From Desulfobacteraceae bacterium UBA2174 (GTDB lineage Bacteria > Desulfobacterota > Desulfobacteria > Desulfobacterales > UBA2174), in assembly GCA_002327445.1 (NCBI GenBank), contig DCWA01000021.1, positions 1 to 31,164 of the forward strand: a stretch of 31,164 nucleotides of DNA, written 5' to 3'. A program made the translations under genes and the position numbers. Shown here one piece after another: positions 15,000 through 23,919 of this stretch (positions within the stretch are counted from its first letter, which is position 1; each line of letters opens with the position of its first letter). The notes under the pieces were generated by a model. It saw only the letters and a list, made by a program, of their open reading frames with translations, was not told where the DNA came from and ran no database searches.

Positions 15000-16481
15000 T
15001 CAATCGGCGCCGCGATCGCCGGCAGCGCCTTCCACCGGCGCCTCGTCGAGTTCCGCCGCCTCCAGCACCGAGGCCGGCAAGGTTTTCCGGGTGGCCACCC
15101 CCAGATCGGCAAACCGGCAGAGCTGGCTCACCACGTTGCCCTTGCCCCGGGTCAGCCGGTTCATGGCTTCGTCGTAGGTGCCCCGGGCAGTGGCAAGCTG
15201 GGTGCCGAGTCTTTCCATGGCCTCCAGGAAGAGGCGCAGCTTTTCGTGGATGGCGCCGGCCCGGGCGAAAATTTCCTGGGCGCTGCGGTTCTGCCGCTCG
15301 TAGCGCCAAATGTTGTCGATGGTCTTGAGGGTGGCGAGCAGCGTCGAGGGGGTCACCACCACGATGCGCCGCTCGAAAGCCCGGGGGTAGAGGGTCTCGT
15401 CCTCGCGGAAGGCGGCGGCGAAGGCCGCGTCCATGGGCATGAACATCAGGATGTAATCCAGGCTGCGAAGCCCCTTGAGCGCCGTGTAGTCCTTGGCGCT
15501 CAGGGCCTCGATGTGGTTGCGCACCGCCTGAACGTGTTCGGCCAGGGCATCGCGGCGCGCCGGCTCCGTTTCGGCATCCACATAGCGCGCATAGGCGACC
15601 AGGGAAACCTTGGCGTCCACCACCACGCACCGCTCCCCGGGCAGGTACACCACCACGTCCGGTCGCAGCAGGCGGCCGTCCGCATCCCGAAAGGCCCCCT
15701 GGGTCTCGTACTCGACCCCGTTCCTCAATCCCGATTTTTCCAGCACCCGCTCCAGCACCAGCTCCCCCCAGATGCCCTGGGCCTTCTTGTCCCCCTTGAG
15801 GGCTCGGGTGAGGTTGACGGCCTCCTGTCCCATCTGGCGGTTCAGGTCGCGCAGGGTCTCGATCTCCTTTTTCAAGGCGGCCCGTTGGGTGGCTTCGTGG
15901 ACGTAGACGTCGTCCACCTTGCGCTTGAACTCGTTGAGCTGGTCGCGAAACGGATCCAGCAGGCGCTTGAGATCGGTCTGGCTCTGCTGGCCGAAAACCT
16001 TGCCCTTCTCGTCGAGGATTTCCTGGGCCAGCAGACGAAACTGGCCGGTGAGCTCCCGGCGGGCGTCCTGCAGCAGCGCAAGCTTTTCCTCAGCCTGTCG
16101 CCGCGTCTCCTCCAGGCCGGTGCGCAATTGGCCGATCAGCCCTTCCTTTTGCGCCAGACGCTCCTGCAAGGCGCCGATGGTTTCCGCCTGACGGGCCTCC
16201 CGCTCGGCAGCGGCCGTCTTCAGATCCGGAATTTGCGCGGCCACCTGTTCGCTGGCCGCCAAGCGGGTTTCCAGCGCATGCGTCGCGGCCTCGGCCGCAT
16301 GCAGGTCTGCTTCGGTGCGCGCCAGGGTCTGGGTGAGGCGATCGATCTCCGGCGCCAGGGCCGCCCGCCCGGCGGTGTAGGCTCCGGCGATGCGTCGGTA
16401 GAGCACCAGCACTGCGGTCAGGACACCGACGGCCAGCGTCCCGCCAATGGTTGCGACCCATTCCCATCGGATCGGTATCAA
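15000..16481 (-). CDS. rmuC: DNA recombination protein RmuC
   Basis: A 493-residue protein with the RmuC plan: an N-terminal membrane anchor (about 9-28), a long coiled coil (about 40-200) and a C-terminal domain with GIWGELVLERVLEKSGLR and RPDVVVYLPGERCVVVDAK. The latter is the region compared to PD-(D/E)XK nuclease folds, with D, V-V-V-D-A-K in the expected order. RmuC limits inversion and rearrangement at short inverted repeats. The start is TTG at 16481, six bases after AAGGAG; no ATG is available nearby. It is followed by the MFS gene and preceded, after a terminator and a 237-base gap, by a HerA-like ATPase gene on the same strand. Confidence 0.92.
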   Translation of the reverse strand: MIPIRWEWVATIGGTLAVGVLTAVLVLYRRIAGAYTAGRAALAPEIDRLTQTLARTEADLHAAEAATHALETRLAASEQVAAQIPDLKTAAAEREARQAETIGALQERLAQKEGLIGQLRTGLEETRRQAEEKLALLQDARRELTGQFRLLAQEILDEKGKVFGQQSQTDLKRLLDPFRDQLNEFKRKVDDVYVHEATQRAALKKEIETLRDLNRQMGQEAVNLTRALKGDKKAQGIWGELVLERVLEKSGLRNGVEYETQGAFRDADGRLLRPDVVVYLPGERCVVVDAKVSLVAYARYVDAETEPARRDALAEHVQAVRNHIEALSAKDYTALKGLRSLDYILMFMPMDAAFAAAFREDETLYPRAFERRIVVVTPSTLLATLKTIDNIWRYERQNRSAQEIFARAGAIHEKLRLFLEAMERLGTQLATARGTYDEAMNRLTRGKGNVVSQLCRFADLGVATRKTLPASVLEAAELDEAPVEGAAGDRGAD

Positions 16482-16671
16482 TCACGGCTCCTTCCCGCCC
16501 CCATCGGTTCGGGGACTGTCTCAACTCTTTTATATCAATTTGTTTTTTGGTTAAAGCGCCGGCTGGAAAAAAGCCGATTGGAATCCCGCCGCTGTGGTTT
16601 TCGCGGATCGTTCACCGCATTCGGAATGGAAAGGTCAAGCGGGTGCTGTGGGGAGGGAATACGGAACGACA

Positions 16672-16697
16672 TAAAGAAGATCCCGCCGAGGCGGGAT
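16672..16697 (-). terminator. Intrinsic terminator after the HerA-like gene
   Basis: On the minus strand ATCCCGC-CTCG-GCGGGAT forms a 7-bp GC-rich stem with a tetraloop, followed by CTTCTTTAT. It starts 21 bases after the stop of the HerA-like gene and separates it from rmuC. The rest of the 16482-16671 gap is AT-rich near 16525-16560 with a TATAAA on the minus strand (16529-16534) that could be the -10 of an rmuC promoter; no good -35 is visible. Confidence 0.6.
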
Positions 16698-16718
16698 GCG
16701 GCACGCTCCCAAACCCGG

Positions 16719-18362
16719 CTACTTCACCTGCCGGCGCCAGCGATCCACGGTCTCTGGGACGTGGTCTCTCACCGGGAACTCCTCACCCCAGTTTTCCGCA
16801 AAGCTCACGGTCTTCCCTTTGGGGCGGTTCGCTGTCAACAGCTCTTTGAACTTGAAACGCATGGGCATGGAAACCCCTTCTCCGGCCACCACCGCCTCCC
16901 GGGTGCGCAGCACCGGCAGCGACGCCAGCAGACCGGGGGAGTTGTCGGGCAGGGCTCTGGCGAGCAGCTCCTGGTCCCGTTCATTGCTCAAGCGCATGGC
17001 CAGCAGCGTGCCACATTGGGACAGCACCGTCTCGTCGAGTTCCGAGGGGCGCTGGGAGATGAGCGCCAGGGAGAACCCGTACTTGCGGCCTTCCTTGGCA
17101 ATGCGTGAAATGATGTTTTTGACGGGCTGGTAGGCGGTGTAGGGATTTCGTGGAATGTACCGGTGAGCCTCCTCGCAGACCAGGAGAATCGGAAGTTCGC
17201 GCGCTTGGTCCCGCCATACGGAAAAATCGAAAATCAGGCGTCCCAGGACGGACACCACCAAATTGACGATTTCCGAGGGCATCCCGGCCATGGAGAGGAC
17301 GCTAATGGGTTTCCCCTCTTCCGGGAGCCGGATGAACCGCGACAGGATTTCAGCCATGGTGTCCTTGACCAGGACATTGGAAAACATGAAGGCGTAGCGG
17401 CGGTCGTTTTGAAGCGCTTCGAGCCTCGATTTCAGGCGCAGGTACGGCAATGCCTCCCCGGGCCGGTCCAGGCGACCCATGGCCTCCCGGATGGACCGCA
17501 GTACCCGGCTGAGCCAGTAGGGCACCGGGGTGTCCACCTTGACGGGATACCCGATCCTCCGGCCTTCCAGGTACTCCCGCTTGGCGGCCTCCACCGCCTC
17601 CCTCAAGATGGAGGCTTCCGTCTCCCGGCTCACCGGATCCTGGCTGCACATCAGGTCCTTCATTTCCTCGAAATTCAGCAGCCAGTACGGCAGGTCTAAG
17701 TCTTCAGCGGTGATCAGTTCGCAGGTGTCGCTGAATGCGGCGGCATATTCGTCATGGGGATCCAGGATCACCACATGTGCATGGGGATAGTGTTCGATCA
17801 GCGAGCGGACAATCACCGCCAATCCAGAGGACTTGCCCGAACCGGTGGTCCCCACGATAGCGCAATGTTTGCCCAGCAAATCGTCGGTGATGAGGTAAGC
17901 AGGGAGTCTGGATTCGAAATGCAAAGTGCCGATGCTCACGCTGGGGACGTTGGGCTTGGCATAGATGAGTGCCAGGTCCTCAGCGGATGCCTTGAACACC
18001 GATCCATTGAGTTTCGGATGCATCGACACGCCGCGTTGAAACGAGACGCTTCCTGAGGCATCCAGGACACTTTCGCCGATGAGATCCATATCAAAAAAAC
18101 CGCCTGCCTGGGGCTCGGCGGAGTTGAGGTCCCTGGCCGCCATGTTGCTGACGATGCCGTATACGGAGGAGGCGCCGCAAGGCGTGCGCAGGATGGTCCC
18201 CAGCCGCACCTTTTCCACGCCGTCGGTAGTCAAGGCGCCGGTAACCCTGGAACCGGCGACTTTTTGCACCAACCCGATGGGGGAAGCATCGCTTGCTTCT
18301 TCAAATTCGGCTGATTTTTGGACGGGATCTTCCGAGTGAGGCTCTTTTGCCTTTGCTTTCAT
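16719..18362 (-). CDS. HerA-like (DUF87) ATPase/translocase
   Basis: A 547-residue protein. The N-terminal 150 residues form a HerA barrel-like domain (GLVQKVAGSRVTGAL ... GTILRTP). Walker A GTTGSGKSSGLAVI lies at about 188-201, followed by VVILDPHDEYAAAF, Walker B LLVCEEAHRYIP and the sensor block ALISQRPSELDETVLSQ with an arginine-finger region LLAMRLSNERDQ. HerA proteins are hexameric DNA translocases that usually pair with a nuclease such as NurA or with SIR2 in defence systems. Neither partner is present; the nearest nuclease-like gene is rmuC. Start ATG 18362 follows GGAAAAGG. The 18363-18575 stretch upstream holds no supportable gene and probably carries its promoter. Confidence 0.88.
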   Translation of the reverse strand: MKAKAKEPHSEDPVQKSAEFEEASDASPIGLVQKVAGSRVTGALTTDGVEKVRLGTILRTPCGASSVYGIVSNMAARDLNSAEPQAGGFFDMDLIGESVLDASGSVSFQRGVSMHPKLNGSVFKASAEDLALIYAKPNVPSVSIGTLHFESRLPAYLITDDLLGKHCAIVGTTGSGKSSGLAVIVRSLIEHYPHAHVVILDPHDEYAAAFSDTCELITAEDLDLPYWLLNFEEMKDLMCSQDPVSRETEASILREAVEAAKREYLEGRRIGYPVKVDTPVPYWLSRVLRSIREAMGRLDRPGEALPYLRLKSRLEALQNDRRYAFMFSNVLVKDTMAEILSRFIRLPEEGKPISVLSMAGMPSEIVNLVVSVLGRLIFDFSVWRDQARELPILLVCEEAHRYIPRNPYTAYQPVKNIISRIAKEGRKYGFSLALISQRPSELDETVLSQCGTLLAMRLSNERDQELLARALPDNSPGLLASLPVLRTREAVVAGEGVSMPMRFKFKELLTANRPKGKTVSFAENWGEEFPVRDHVPETVDRWRRQVK

Positions 18363-18575
18363 GGCGTTTTTGCCTTTTCCAATATGGCATCAGCCGGCAT
18401 CCAAGACGGTGCCAGCTTTTTGCACTTAGTAATGATTCACCAATTTTTAATGGAGACTACTCCGCTCATGACGGGCTGTCAACACGGATCCCGATGCGCT
18501 TCCGGTCGAACCGGAAAAGGCCTCCGGCATCCAGGCGAAGATGGCCGCCGGATTCGCGGCGGACGGAATTGGCCC

Positions 18576-18622
18576 AAAAAGCAGGGGAACCGCCTCGGAC
18601 CTCCCGAGGCTGGTTCCCCTGC
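18576..18622 (-). terminator. Strong intrinsic terminator
   Basis: A long inverted repeat: an outer 11-bp arm (18581-18591 with 18612-18622, GCAGGGGAACC/GGTTCCCCTGC), a one-base bulge on each side, then an inner 7-bp arm (GCCTCGG/CCGAGGC) with a short loop. On the minus strand it is followed directly by TTTTT. It ends the transcript of the FecR/DUF6600 and lipoprotein genes 36 bases after the lipoprotein stop. Confidence 0.9.
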
Positions 18623-18657
18623 CGTTCAAAACCTATGGTTGCCGCCGGAACGGCGCA

Positions 18658-19023
18658 TCAATCATCCCATCTATCGTCGTGATCGCCTCTCCGGTATCGG
18701 TCATCGCCATGGTAACGGCGATCATCCCGGTATCGGTCGTAGGACCGGTATCGATCCCGATAGTCGGTTCTATAGCGGACCTCTCTCGGATAATGCCCCC
18801 TCGGCAAGGCGACCCAGCGCGCGCCTCTCGAAGGGGCGTAATACCAGCGCTTGCCATGATAGTAATAATGATAGCCTGAATAGACGTAGTAGGGGCTCCC
18901 CAATTCCACCACAACCGGAAGCGGCGGAGCGATGGCGACCTGTGTACCATGAGGCCCCACCGACGCCACGCATGAGGCGAAGAGAAGCGTTCCAAGAATC
19001 GGAACCAGCAGATATCGATGCAT
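18658..19023 (-). CDS. Small Tyr/Arg/Asp-rich putative lipoprotein
   Basis: A 121-residue exported protein. The N-terminal MHRYLLVPILGTLLFASC resembles a lipoprotein signal with the modified Cys at position 18 (FASC is an acceptable but not ideal lipobox). The middle is rich in Tyr (SPYYVYSGYHYYYHGKRWYY) and the last 45 residues are almost only Arg, Asp, Tyr and His. I do not recognise a functional domain; similar short YXXYY proteins occur in many Gram-negative envelopes. A good AGGGAGG ribosome site fits in the 12-base gap after the FecR/DUF6600 gene, so both are one transcript. Confidence 0.75.
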   Translation of the reverse strand: MHRYLLVPILGTLLFASCVASVGPHGTQVAIAPPLPVVVELGSPYYVYSGYHYYYHGKRWYYAPSRGARWVALPRGHYPREVRYRTDYRDRYRSYDRYRDDRRYHGDDRYRRGDHDDRWDD

Positions 19024-19035
19024 TTGGATCCTCCC

Positions 19036-21303
19036 TTATTTCAAACCTTCCCTGTCTTGAGAAAAGGGTCCGCCCCGTTGCTGGGGGCGTGAAAAGCTCC
19101 GACGCTGCGGCTGCTCCCGCAAAGATGGTGACGACACATTCGGTCGCTCCTCAAGCGCCCGTCGGGGTGAATCATCCCGTCTTTGCGGAGCGGATACCGA
19201 AGGTCGCCGTGTCGGTTGGGGCGACATGGCCGGTGCCTGCATTCTGGACCGCTGCGGCGCCGGCGAAATACGGGCGTGTTCCGGCCTTTCCGTGCGAGAC
19301 GATCCGAACTGCCGGCTCGAAGGCGATTCCGGAGACCGCCGGACCGGTGGCGAGGACACCGCCGGCCGCTGCATTCTGGTTTCCGGCGGGGCCGGGAAAA
19401 TTCGTGGCCGGGATTGCGCCTCCGTCCGGGACGGGCTGCCTCTTCGCAACGCAGACGACCCCGCCGCCGTTTGCGAAGGCGAAGGCGGCGAAGCTACCGG
19501 CGGTGCCTGCAACCGGCGTCGCGGTTCTGGCGCTGTCGACCTGGATTGATCCCCTTGACGCGGCAGCTCCCGCACGGCTGGCGCCGGCGACCCCATTTGA
19601 CGGGTATCCCGGGTCACGGACGGCCTCTCCCGATCCCGATGCAAGCCGGGCCGAACCACGTCGGGTCGAGGCGCTTTTTCACGCCCAGCCGAATCCGGCC
19701 GCCGTATCGTGGAAGTTCCTCCGCCGAAGCGGCCAGGAGGGCTCGGCATCGGTTTCATGGCTTCCGCCGCCGGGGGGGCGCCAATACGGCGCTGCCGGAT
19801 GTCCGGGGCTTTTCGCTGATCGAGGCGATCCGGGCGAGCGAATGGTGCCCTGCGTTCCGGCGTTCTGTCTGGCCGGGCCCTATCCACCTCCACGGTCCTT
19901 GAATCCGGACGCGGCCCGCTGAACTCTCGTCCGCCCTGGGATGGAGGACCGTATCTTCGAACCGTTGCGGGGCGAAACATGTCTGGCCGTTGGCGCTTGG
20001 TCTCGATGCGCTGCGCCACCGCTCGGGTAACGTTTGGGGATGGCATGCGCACAGCCGGCGTTCCCTTGGTGTAGAAACGGTGCCGATCCCCTTTCAGGGC
20101 AGGCAGATCGTTCGGACCCCGGTGGGGTTTGAATCGGGAATGGTTGTCGAAACGCTGACGGTGCTCCGCGTAGCTGCGGCTACGGTAGAAATGCCTGTAC
20201 TCCACGGCCACCAACCGGGAAGCATGGTGATGCCGCACATAGCGGTAGCGCGCATATGAATAGCTGTGGGGCCCCCAGTGCCGGTGGGAGTACCAGGGCT
20301 CATGCCAAAGCAGCGGATACCATCCGATGAATCCGCCGTAGCTCACCCAGCCGACCCGCCCGGGATACCAGTGCGGGCCAAGACTTATCGAGACGCCCAA
20401 ACCCGGGGGGACCCAGAACCAGAGGCCGCCGAGAAACTCCCAACTGCCGTAGTGGTGCGTCACGTAACCAAAAGGCTCCGAGGGAATCCAGGTCGGGTCG
20501 CCATACCATGTCACCCAGCGACCATGGGTAAAAGGCGACCAACCCACCGCCACACGTGTCGGGTGCCAGAGCCAGTGGTAGCCCCCGGAATAATACACCC
20601 GCCGCCATTCACCGTAGTCGTCCAGCTCGTGGGCATAGGGGCTAAGCGGAGTCGGCAGATATCTTCCCGAGGCCGTATCCTGCCGTCGGGCCTCCCAAAT
20701 TCGGTCACGCGCCCGGTTCCAGTCCGCCCAGGAGGAGGATGGAGAAGCGGCGACCGAGGCAACTTCCCCTTCCCTGAACGACAAGGATTCGCCTTGCTGA
20801 AGGGTATAGCTTTCACCACCTTGGGTCAGGATTTCGACAATCCCGTCCACGGCAGTGGCGGTGGCGCCCTCATCGTCTACGGCGATGTCCCCGATGCCGC
20901 CCGGTGGTACCCGGACGCGGCCGAAGGCAGTCTGGACTTCGACATCGGCTCCGTCTGGCCGGCCGGTCACACGGATGAGGCCATCGGACAACTGCAGGTG
21001 GGTAAGACGATCGTCAAGAGAAAGCGTCAGGATCTGCGTATAGCCGTCCATCCGCAGCAATGTGCCGTTGGGAATGACAATTTCAGCACGGGCGCGCTCG
21101 TCAGTATACAGGGCATCGTCGATGCCAAAAGGGGCGTCCGGCACCAAGGGGATCCATTCGCTGGCATCGACATCGTAGCGCAGCAACTCGCCACCCGTGA
21201 TCTCGGTAATGCGCCCCACAACTTCAGCGTCGTCACTTTCGGCGGCGGCCGGGCCGGCCCAAAGACTCACCGCCGCAACGATCAACCAAAGAAGCCGTTT
21301 CAT
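19036..21303 (-). CDS. Exported FecR-domain / DUF6600-like protein with long disordered tail
   Basis: A 755-residue protein with a signal peptide (MKRLLWLIVAAVSLWAGPAAA, 21 residues, quoted here as one run of hydrophobics after KR). Residues about 28-190 form a FecR-like beta domain (LRMDGYTQILTLSLDD, GIVEILTQGGESYTLQQGES). Residues about 215-330 are Trp/Tyr-rich with GYHWLWHPTRVAVGWSPF, GRWVTWYGDPTWIPSEPFGY and HHYGSWEFL, the DUF6600 pattern. From about 400 to the end the chain is low-complexity, rich in Arg, Pro and Ser, and likely disordered. It should be periplasmic or surface-associated; the function is unknown. I chose ATG 21303 with AAGGTGA upstream over TTG 21321. It is cotranscribed with the small lipoprotein. 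Confidence 0.82.
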   Translation of the reverse strand: MKRLLWLIVAAVSLWAGPAAAESDDAEVVGRITEITGGELLRYDVDASEWIPLVPDAPFGIDDALYTDERARAEIVIPNGTLLRMDGYTQILTLSLDDRLTHLQLSDGLIRVTGRPDGADVEVQTAFGRVRVPPGGIGDIAVDDEGATATAVDGIVEILTQGGESYTLQQGESLSFREGEVASVAASPSSSWADWNRARDRIWEARRQDTASGRYLPTPLSPYAHELDDYGEWRRVYYSGGYHWLWHPTRVAVGWSPFTHGRWVTWYGDPTWIPSEPFGYVTHHYGSWEFLGGLWFWVPPGLGVSISLGPHWYPGRVGWVSYGGFIGWYPLLWHEPWYSHRHWGPHSYSYARYRYVRHHHASRLVAVEYRHFYRSRSYAEHRQRFDNHSRFKPHRGPNDLPALKGDRHRFYTKGTPAVRMPSPNVTRAVAQRIETKRQRPDMFRPATVRRYGPPSQGGREFSGPRPDSRTVEVDRARPDRTPERRAPFARPDRLDQRKAPDIRQRRIGAPPAAEAMKPMPSPPGRFGGGTSTIRRPDSAGREKAPRPDVVRPGLHRDRERPSVTRDTRQMGSPAPAVRELPRQGDQSRSTAPEPRRRLQAPPVASPPSPSQTAAGSSALRRGSPSRTEAQSRPRIFPAPPETRMQRPAVSSPPVRRSPESPSSRQFGSSRTERPEHARISPAPQRSRMQAPAMSPQPTRRPSVSAPQRRDDSPRRALEERPNVSSPSLREQPQRRSFSRPQQRGGPFSQDREGLK

Positions 21304-21399
21304 GGGGTCACCTTCTTTCAAACGCTAGCTTCGCCTAAAGGCCAGCGCGCGTATTCTGTTTCGTTTGTTTCAACCCGCCTCCAACCCTCTGTCATCAAA

Positions 21400-21405
21400 A
21401 TTATA
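21400..21405 (-). promoter_or_regulatory. Candidate -10 element of the FecR/DUF6600 transcript
   Basis: A perfect TATAAT on the minus strand 97 bases before the ATG at 21303. The sequence 16-18 bases further upstream does not resemble TTGACA; the nearest candidate (TTGCGT) is 20 bases away. An activator-dependent promoter or a chance match would both explain this. Confidence 0.3.
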
Positions 21406-21563
21406 GTGGGCATCCGGCACCCCGGACGCAAGTTCCTCTCGGCAGCGGCCATTGAAAAGAAGAAAAGAACCACGCCAGAGAGCCCCATCCTGGTCTTGGC
21501 CTGTGAGGTAGGTCGCCCAATTCACGCCATCGGTTACAGAGGGCTCACAGGAGGGGGAAGCGC

Positions 21564-21609
21564 CACAAAATGGTTCCCCACCCCACCACAAAATGGTTCC
21601 CCACCCCAC
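21564..21609. repeat. Perfect 23-bp tandem repeat, two copies
   Basis: Two identical abutting 23-bp units (21564-21586 and 21587-21609), each with the core CAAAATGGTTCCCCACCCC. GGTTCCCCACCCC is strongly strand-skewed. The repeat lies in noncoding DNA 261 bases before the FecR/DUF6600 start. It could be a protein-binding array or the terminal repeats left by an IS21-like element; I cannot decide between these from the sequence. Confidence 0.85.
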
Positions 21610-22006
21610 GGGATACCTTATTTATTGGCGACGGAATTCTTGGAATGGAAGCGGGTGGGGCGCCCCAATGAAGCCCTAAGACGCTGTTTCTGTCGCCGTA
21701 ATCCATTTAACTGCCGCCGATGCACTTTTACCCTTTTTTTCTTATCAGGGTGCTGGCGCTTTTTCACTGCGAACCTGGCCGTGTGCCCTTCACGGAGGGT
21801 AACCGGCAGTGCTGAATGGACTTGGCGTTAACCTTTCCCTGCGGAAAGGAGGCATGCCACGAATCCCTTGAAAACCAAAAATTTTGGGCGGTAACATGCT
21901 TTAATTGCATAATTTTTTAATTTGGAGTATTAGTTGGAAAAATTTCCTTTGCAATGCATCGATTTTTTTAGAAGATTATATTGGTTGGAAAATTTCTGGA
22001 CCAATC

Positions 22007-22013
22007 TTTGAAT
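22007..22013. repeat. Target-site duplication, left copy (TTTGAAT)
   Basis: TTTGAAT here is repeated exactly at 23920-23926, directly flanking the inverted repeats of the IS element. This fixes both ends of the insertion. Confidence 0.9.
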
Positions 22014-22220
22014 CTCGACAGTCCAAAGTTCTGGCTCTCAGGCAAAGGGTGGCATGTACGATTCGACTGACTACGTACCTGAAACAAATCGCTAAACAGA
22101 GATAAAAACCAACATTAACAGGCTTATATAAGAATTTAGACGGGTACGTAAATAATTGCTTGCCATACCCATAGAGTGCCTGTATCCTCCTTTCAAACCT
22201 ACTATGAAAGGAGGTGCCCT

Positions 22221-22537
22221 ATGGACCAGTTCGAAAAATATCTTCAATTTAAAAAGGAGGTTGCACAAGCTACGATCAAGGTTGTCGAGCGCTTCCAGCA
22301 GCCAGGCGGAAAGCCAACCCAGAAACGTACGTCTAATATCGATATCGTGCTGAACGTACTCCAAGCCGCGGCCGTCCTTTGCACGTCACCGAGATCATCG
22401 ATTTGGCAAAGCGGGGACATGGCATAGAGCTCAGCCGCGACTCGATCGTCTCGGCCCTGTTGAAAAAAGTCCATGCCGGACAAGGCGTTGTGCGTACGGC
22501 CCCCAATACCTTCGCGATGGCAAAGGAGGGGTCATGA
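22221..22537 (+). pseudogene. IS accessory protein, frameshifted
   Basis: The frame from ATG 22221 (AAAGGAGGT ribosome site) starts MDQFEKYLQFKKEVAQATIK and loses sense after DIVLNVLQAAA. In the next frame the protein continues PLHVTEIIDLAKRGHGIELS and on to FAMAKEGS, stop 22535-22537. Restoring one G in GCGGCCGT near 22370 gives QAAGRPLHVTEI and a continuous protein of about 105 residues. The second half looks like a small winged-helix (HVTEIIDLA ... SRDSIVSALLKK), so it may bind the IS ends or regulate transposition. Its stop overlaps the transposase ATG. Confidence 0.8.
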
Positions 22538-23893
22538 TCGGTCATATCAGCCGCATCCTGGAAGCCTTCCGACCCTGTTTCACCCGCCAGGCCGCCTATC
22601 GCTGGTTTGTGACCGTGGTGCTGGGCTTCATCGTGCGCATCGACCACTGCGGGGTCAGTTCCTTTGTCCGCTGGCTCGCGATCCGGCCCTCGCTGTACAC
22701 GGCGATGCTCTCGTTTTTCCGGGCCCGGTCCTGGAAGCTCGACGCGATCTTGCGCCGCTGGTGGCAAATCGTGTTGGAGCGATGCATCCCGGTGGAGATT
22801 GACGGTCGCCTGGTGTTGGCCGGCGACGGTATCAAGGTTTCGAAGGAAGCCGAAAAGATGCCCGGCGTCAAGCGGCTTCATCAGGAGTCGGACAACTCGG
22901 GCAAAGCCCCGTACATTTACGGGCACCACCGGGGAGTGATCGGTGTTCTTGGCGGTTGGAGTAAAAAAAATCTTTTGCATCCCGCTTTGTGCCGAGCTCA
23001 ATGAAGGCGTGCAAGCGCTTCGCCGCTTCCAAGAAAAAGCGGATCCATTGGTCGACGGCCAGCCGAAGGTCAGCATCACCAGTTTGATGGCGGCCATGGC
23101 GGCAGAGTTGGTGCCGGCACTGGGTAAACGGTGTTTGCTGGTACTGGACGCCTACTTCGCCGTGGGACCGGCGTTTGCAATCCTAAAGACGGTGCGCGAT
23201 GCCGCCGGCCGGCCGAGGGAATATGGTGAGAAGCTCGCCCTGATCGAACTGTTCGAAAAGCGCCGGGCGTCCTTTGAACAGGAGCGCATCGAGCTGTACG
23301 GACAGGTCAAAGACGTGGCGGTTCTGACTCTGGACCTGCTCTGGAAGCCGATCGGCGAAAAACTGCGTTTTGTATTGGTCGCCGATGGAGACGAGCGGTT
23401 CATCCTGATGGGCTCGGATTTGACCCTCGGGGCCCGGGACATGATCCTGGCCTACAGTTATCGGTTCAAGATCGAGGTGAGCTTCAAGGTCCTCAAACAC
23501 TTGATTGGCGCCTTTTTCTACCGATTCTGGACGACTGCCTGGCCACGAATAGGAAAGGTCACCAACAGCGATCTTTCAAGCGTCAACGACGAGCACAGGA
23601 AGCGGTTGATTGCGGAAACCACCGACGCCATCGAGGCCTTCGTCAACTTCGGCTGCATTGCCACCGGGATTCTTCAAATCCTGGCGCTGAGCTGTCACAA
23701 AACCATCTGGCAACGATACACGGGTTGGCTGCGGACCGTCAGCTCGGCCATCCCTTCCGAAGAAGTCGTTCAGTCGGTGGTCCAGCAGGAATACTTCCAG
23801 AATTTTCGCGCTTTCAGCAATGACGCGATTTATACGATAATTATGTCAAAGAGCCGCGGCGATCAGCAATGCTGGATGCCGCTGGCCGCCTAA
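22534..23893 (+). pseudogene. IS4-like DDE transposase, frameshifted at an A8 run
   Basis: About 452 residues in two frames. The first part (MIGHISRILEAF ... LVLAGDGIKVSKEAEKMPG) contains the first catalytic Asp. The second part holds LLVLDAYFAVG (second Asp) and YRFKIEVSFKVLKHLIGAFF with the catalytic Glu of the YREK-like region. The join is at eight A (22963-22970): with seven, the chain reads GGWSKKIFCIPLCAELNEGV without interruption. All catalytic residues are otherwise retained. The start has AAAGGAGGGG in front and is coupled to the accessory frame by ATGA. Transcriptional slippage on the A8 run could restore some full-length protein, but a plain mutation or a read error is simpler. Confidence 0.85.
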
Positions 23894-23919
23894 TGGCGGT
23901 AAAACTTTGGACTGTCGAG

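Larger units (their letters stand above)
21304..22006. other. Intergenic region with tandem repeat and AT-rich segment
   Basis: About 700 bases with no gene I can support. It contains a perfect TATAAT on the minus strand at 21400-21405 that could serve the FecR/DUF6600 gene, the 23-bp tandem repeat at 21564-21609, a purine/pyrimidine-skewed stretch at 21725-21745 and a marked change to AT-rich DNA from about 21880 up to the IS insertion. A 49-codon very basic minus-strand frame (21767-21618) lacks a good ribosome site. Confidence 0.6.
22014..23919 (+). mobile_element. IS4-like insertion sequence, complete but frameshifted
   Basis: A 1906-bp element bounded by 17-bp perfect inverted repeats (22014-22030, CTCGACAGTCCAAAGTT, and 23903-23919) and a 7-bp target duplication. 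It carries a small accessory frame and a DDE transposase, overlapping by ATGA. Both are interrupted by single-base frame changes, so this copy is probably not autonomous unless the indels are sequencing errors. A second copy ends at the left edge of the window. Confidence 0.92.

Noticed and set aside
16719..18362. HerA-based antiphage system (e.g. with SIR2 or DUF4297)
   Set aside because: No such partner gene lies on either side; the neighbours are rmuC and an envelope-protein operon.
21618..21767. Minus-strand 49-codon frame from GTG, very rich in Arg and Lys
   Set aside because: No adequate ribosome site and no family resemblance; the basic composition can arise from the skewed purine-rich DNA.
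21905..22105. AT-rich plus-strand frame reading into the IS left end, which would end soon after the target site if the IS were removed
   Set aside because: Short, no recognisable motif, and no ribosome site; not enough to claim an interrupted gene.
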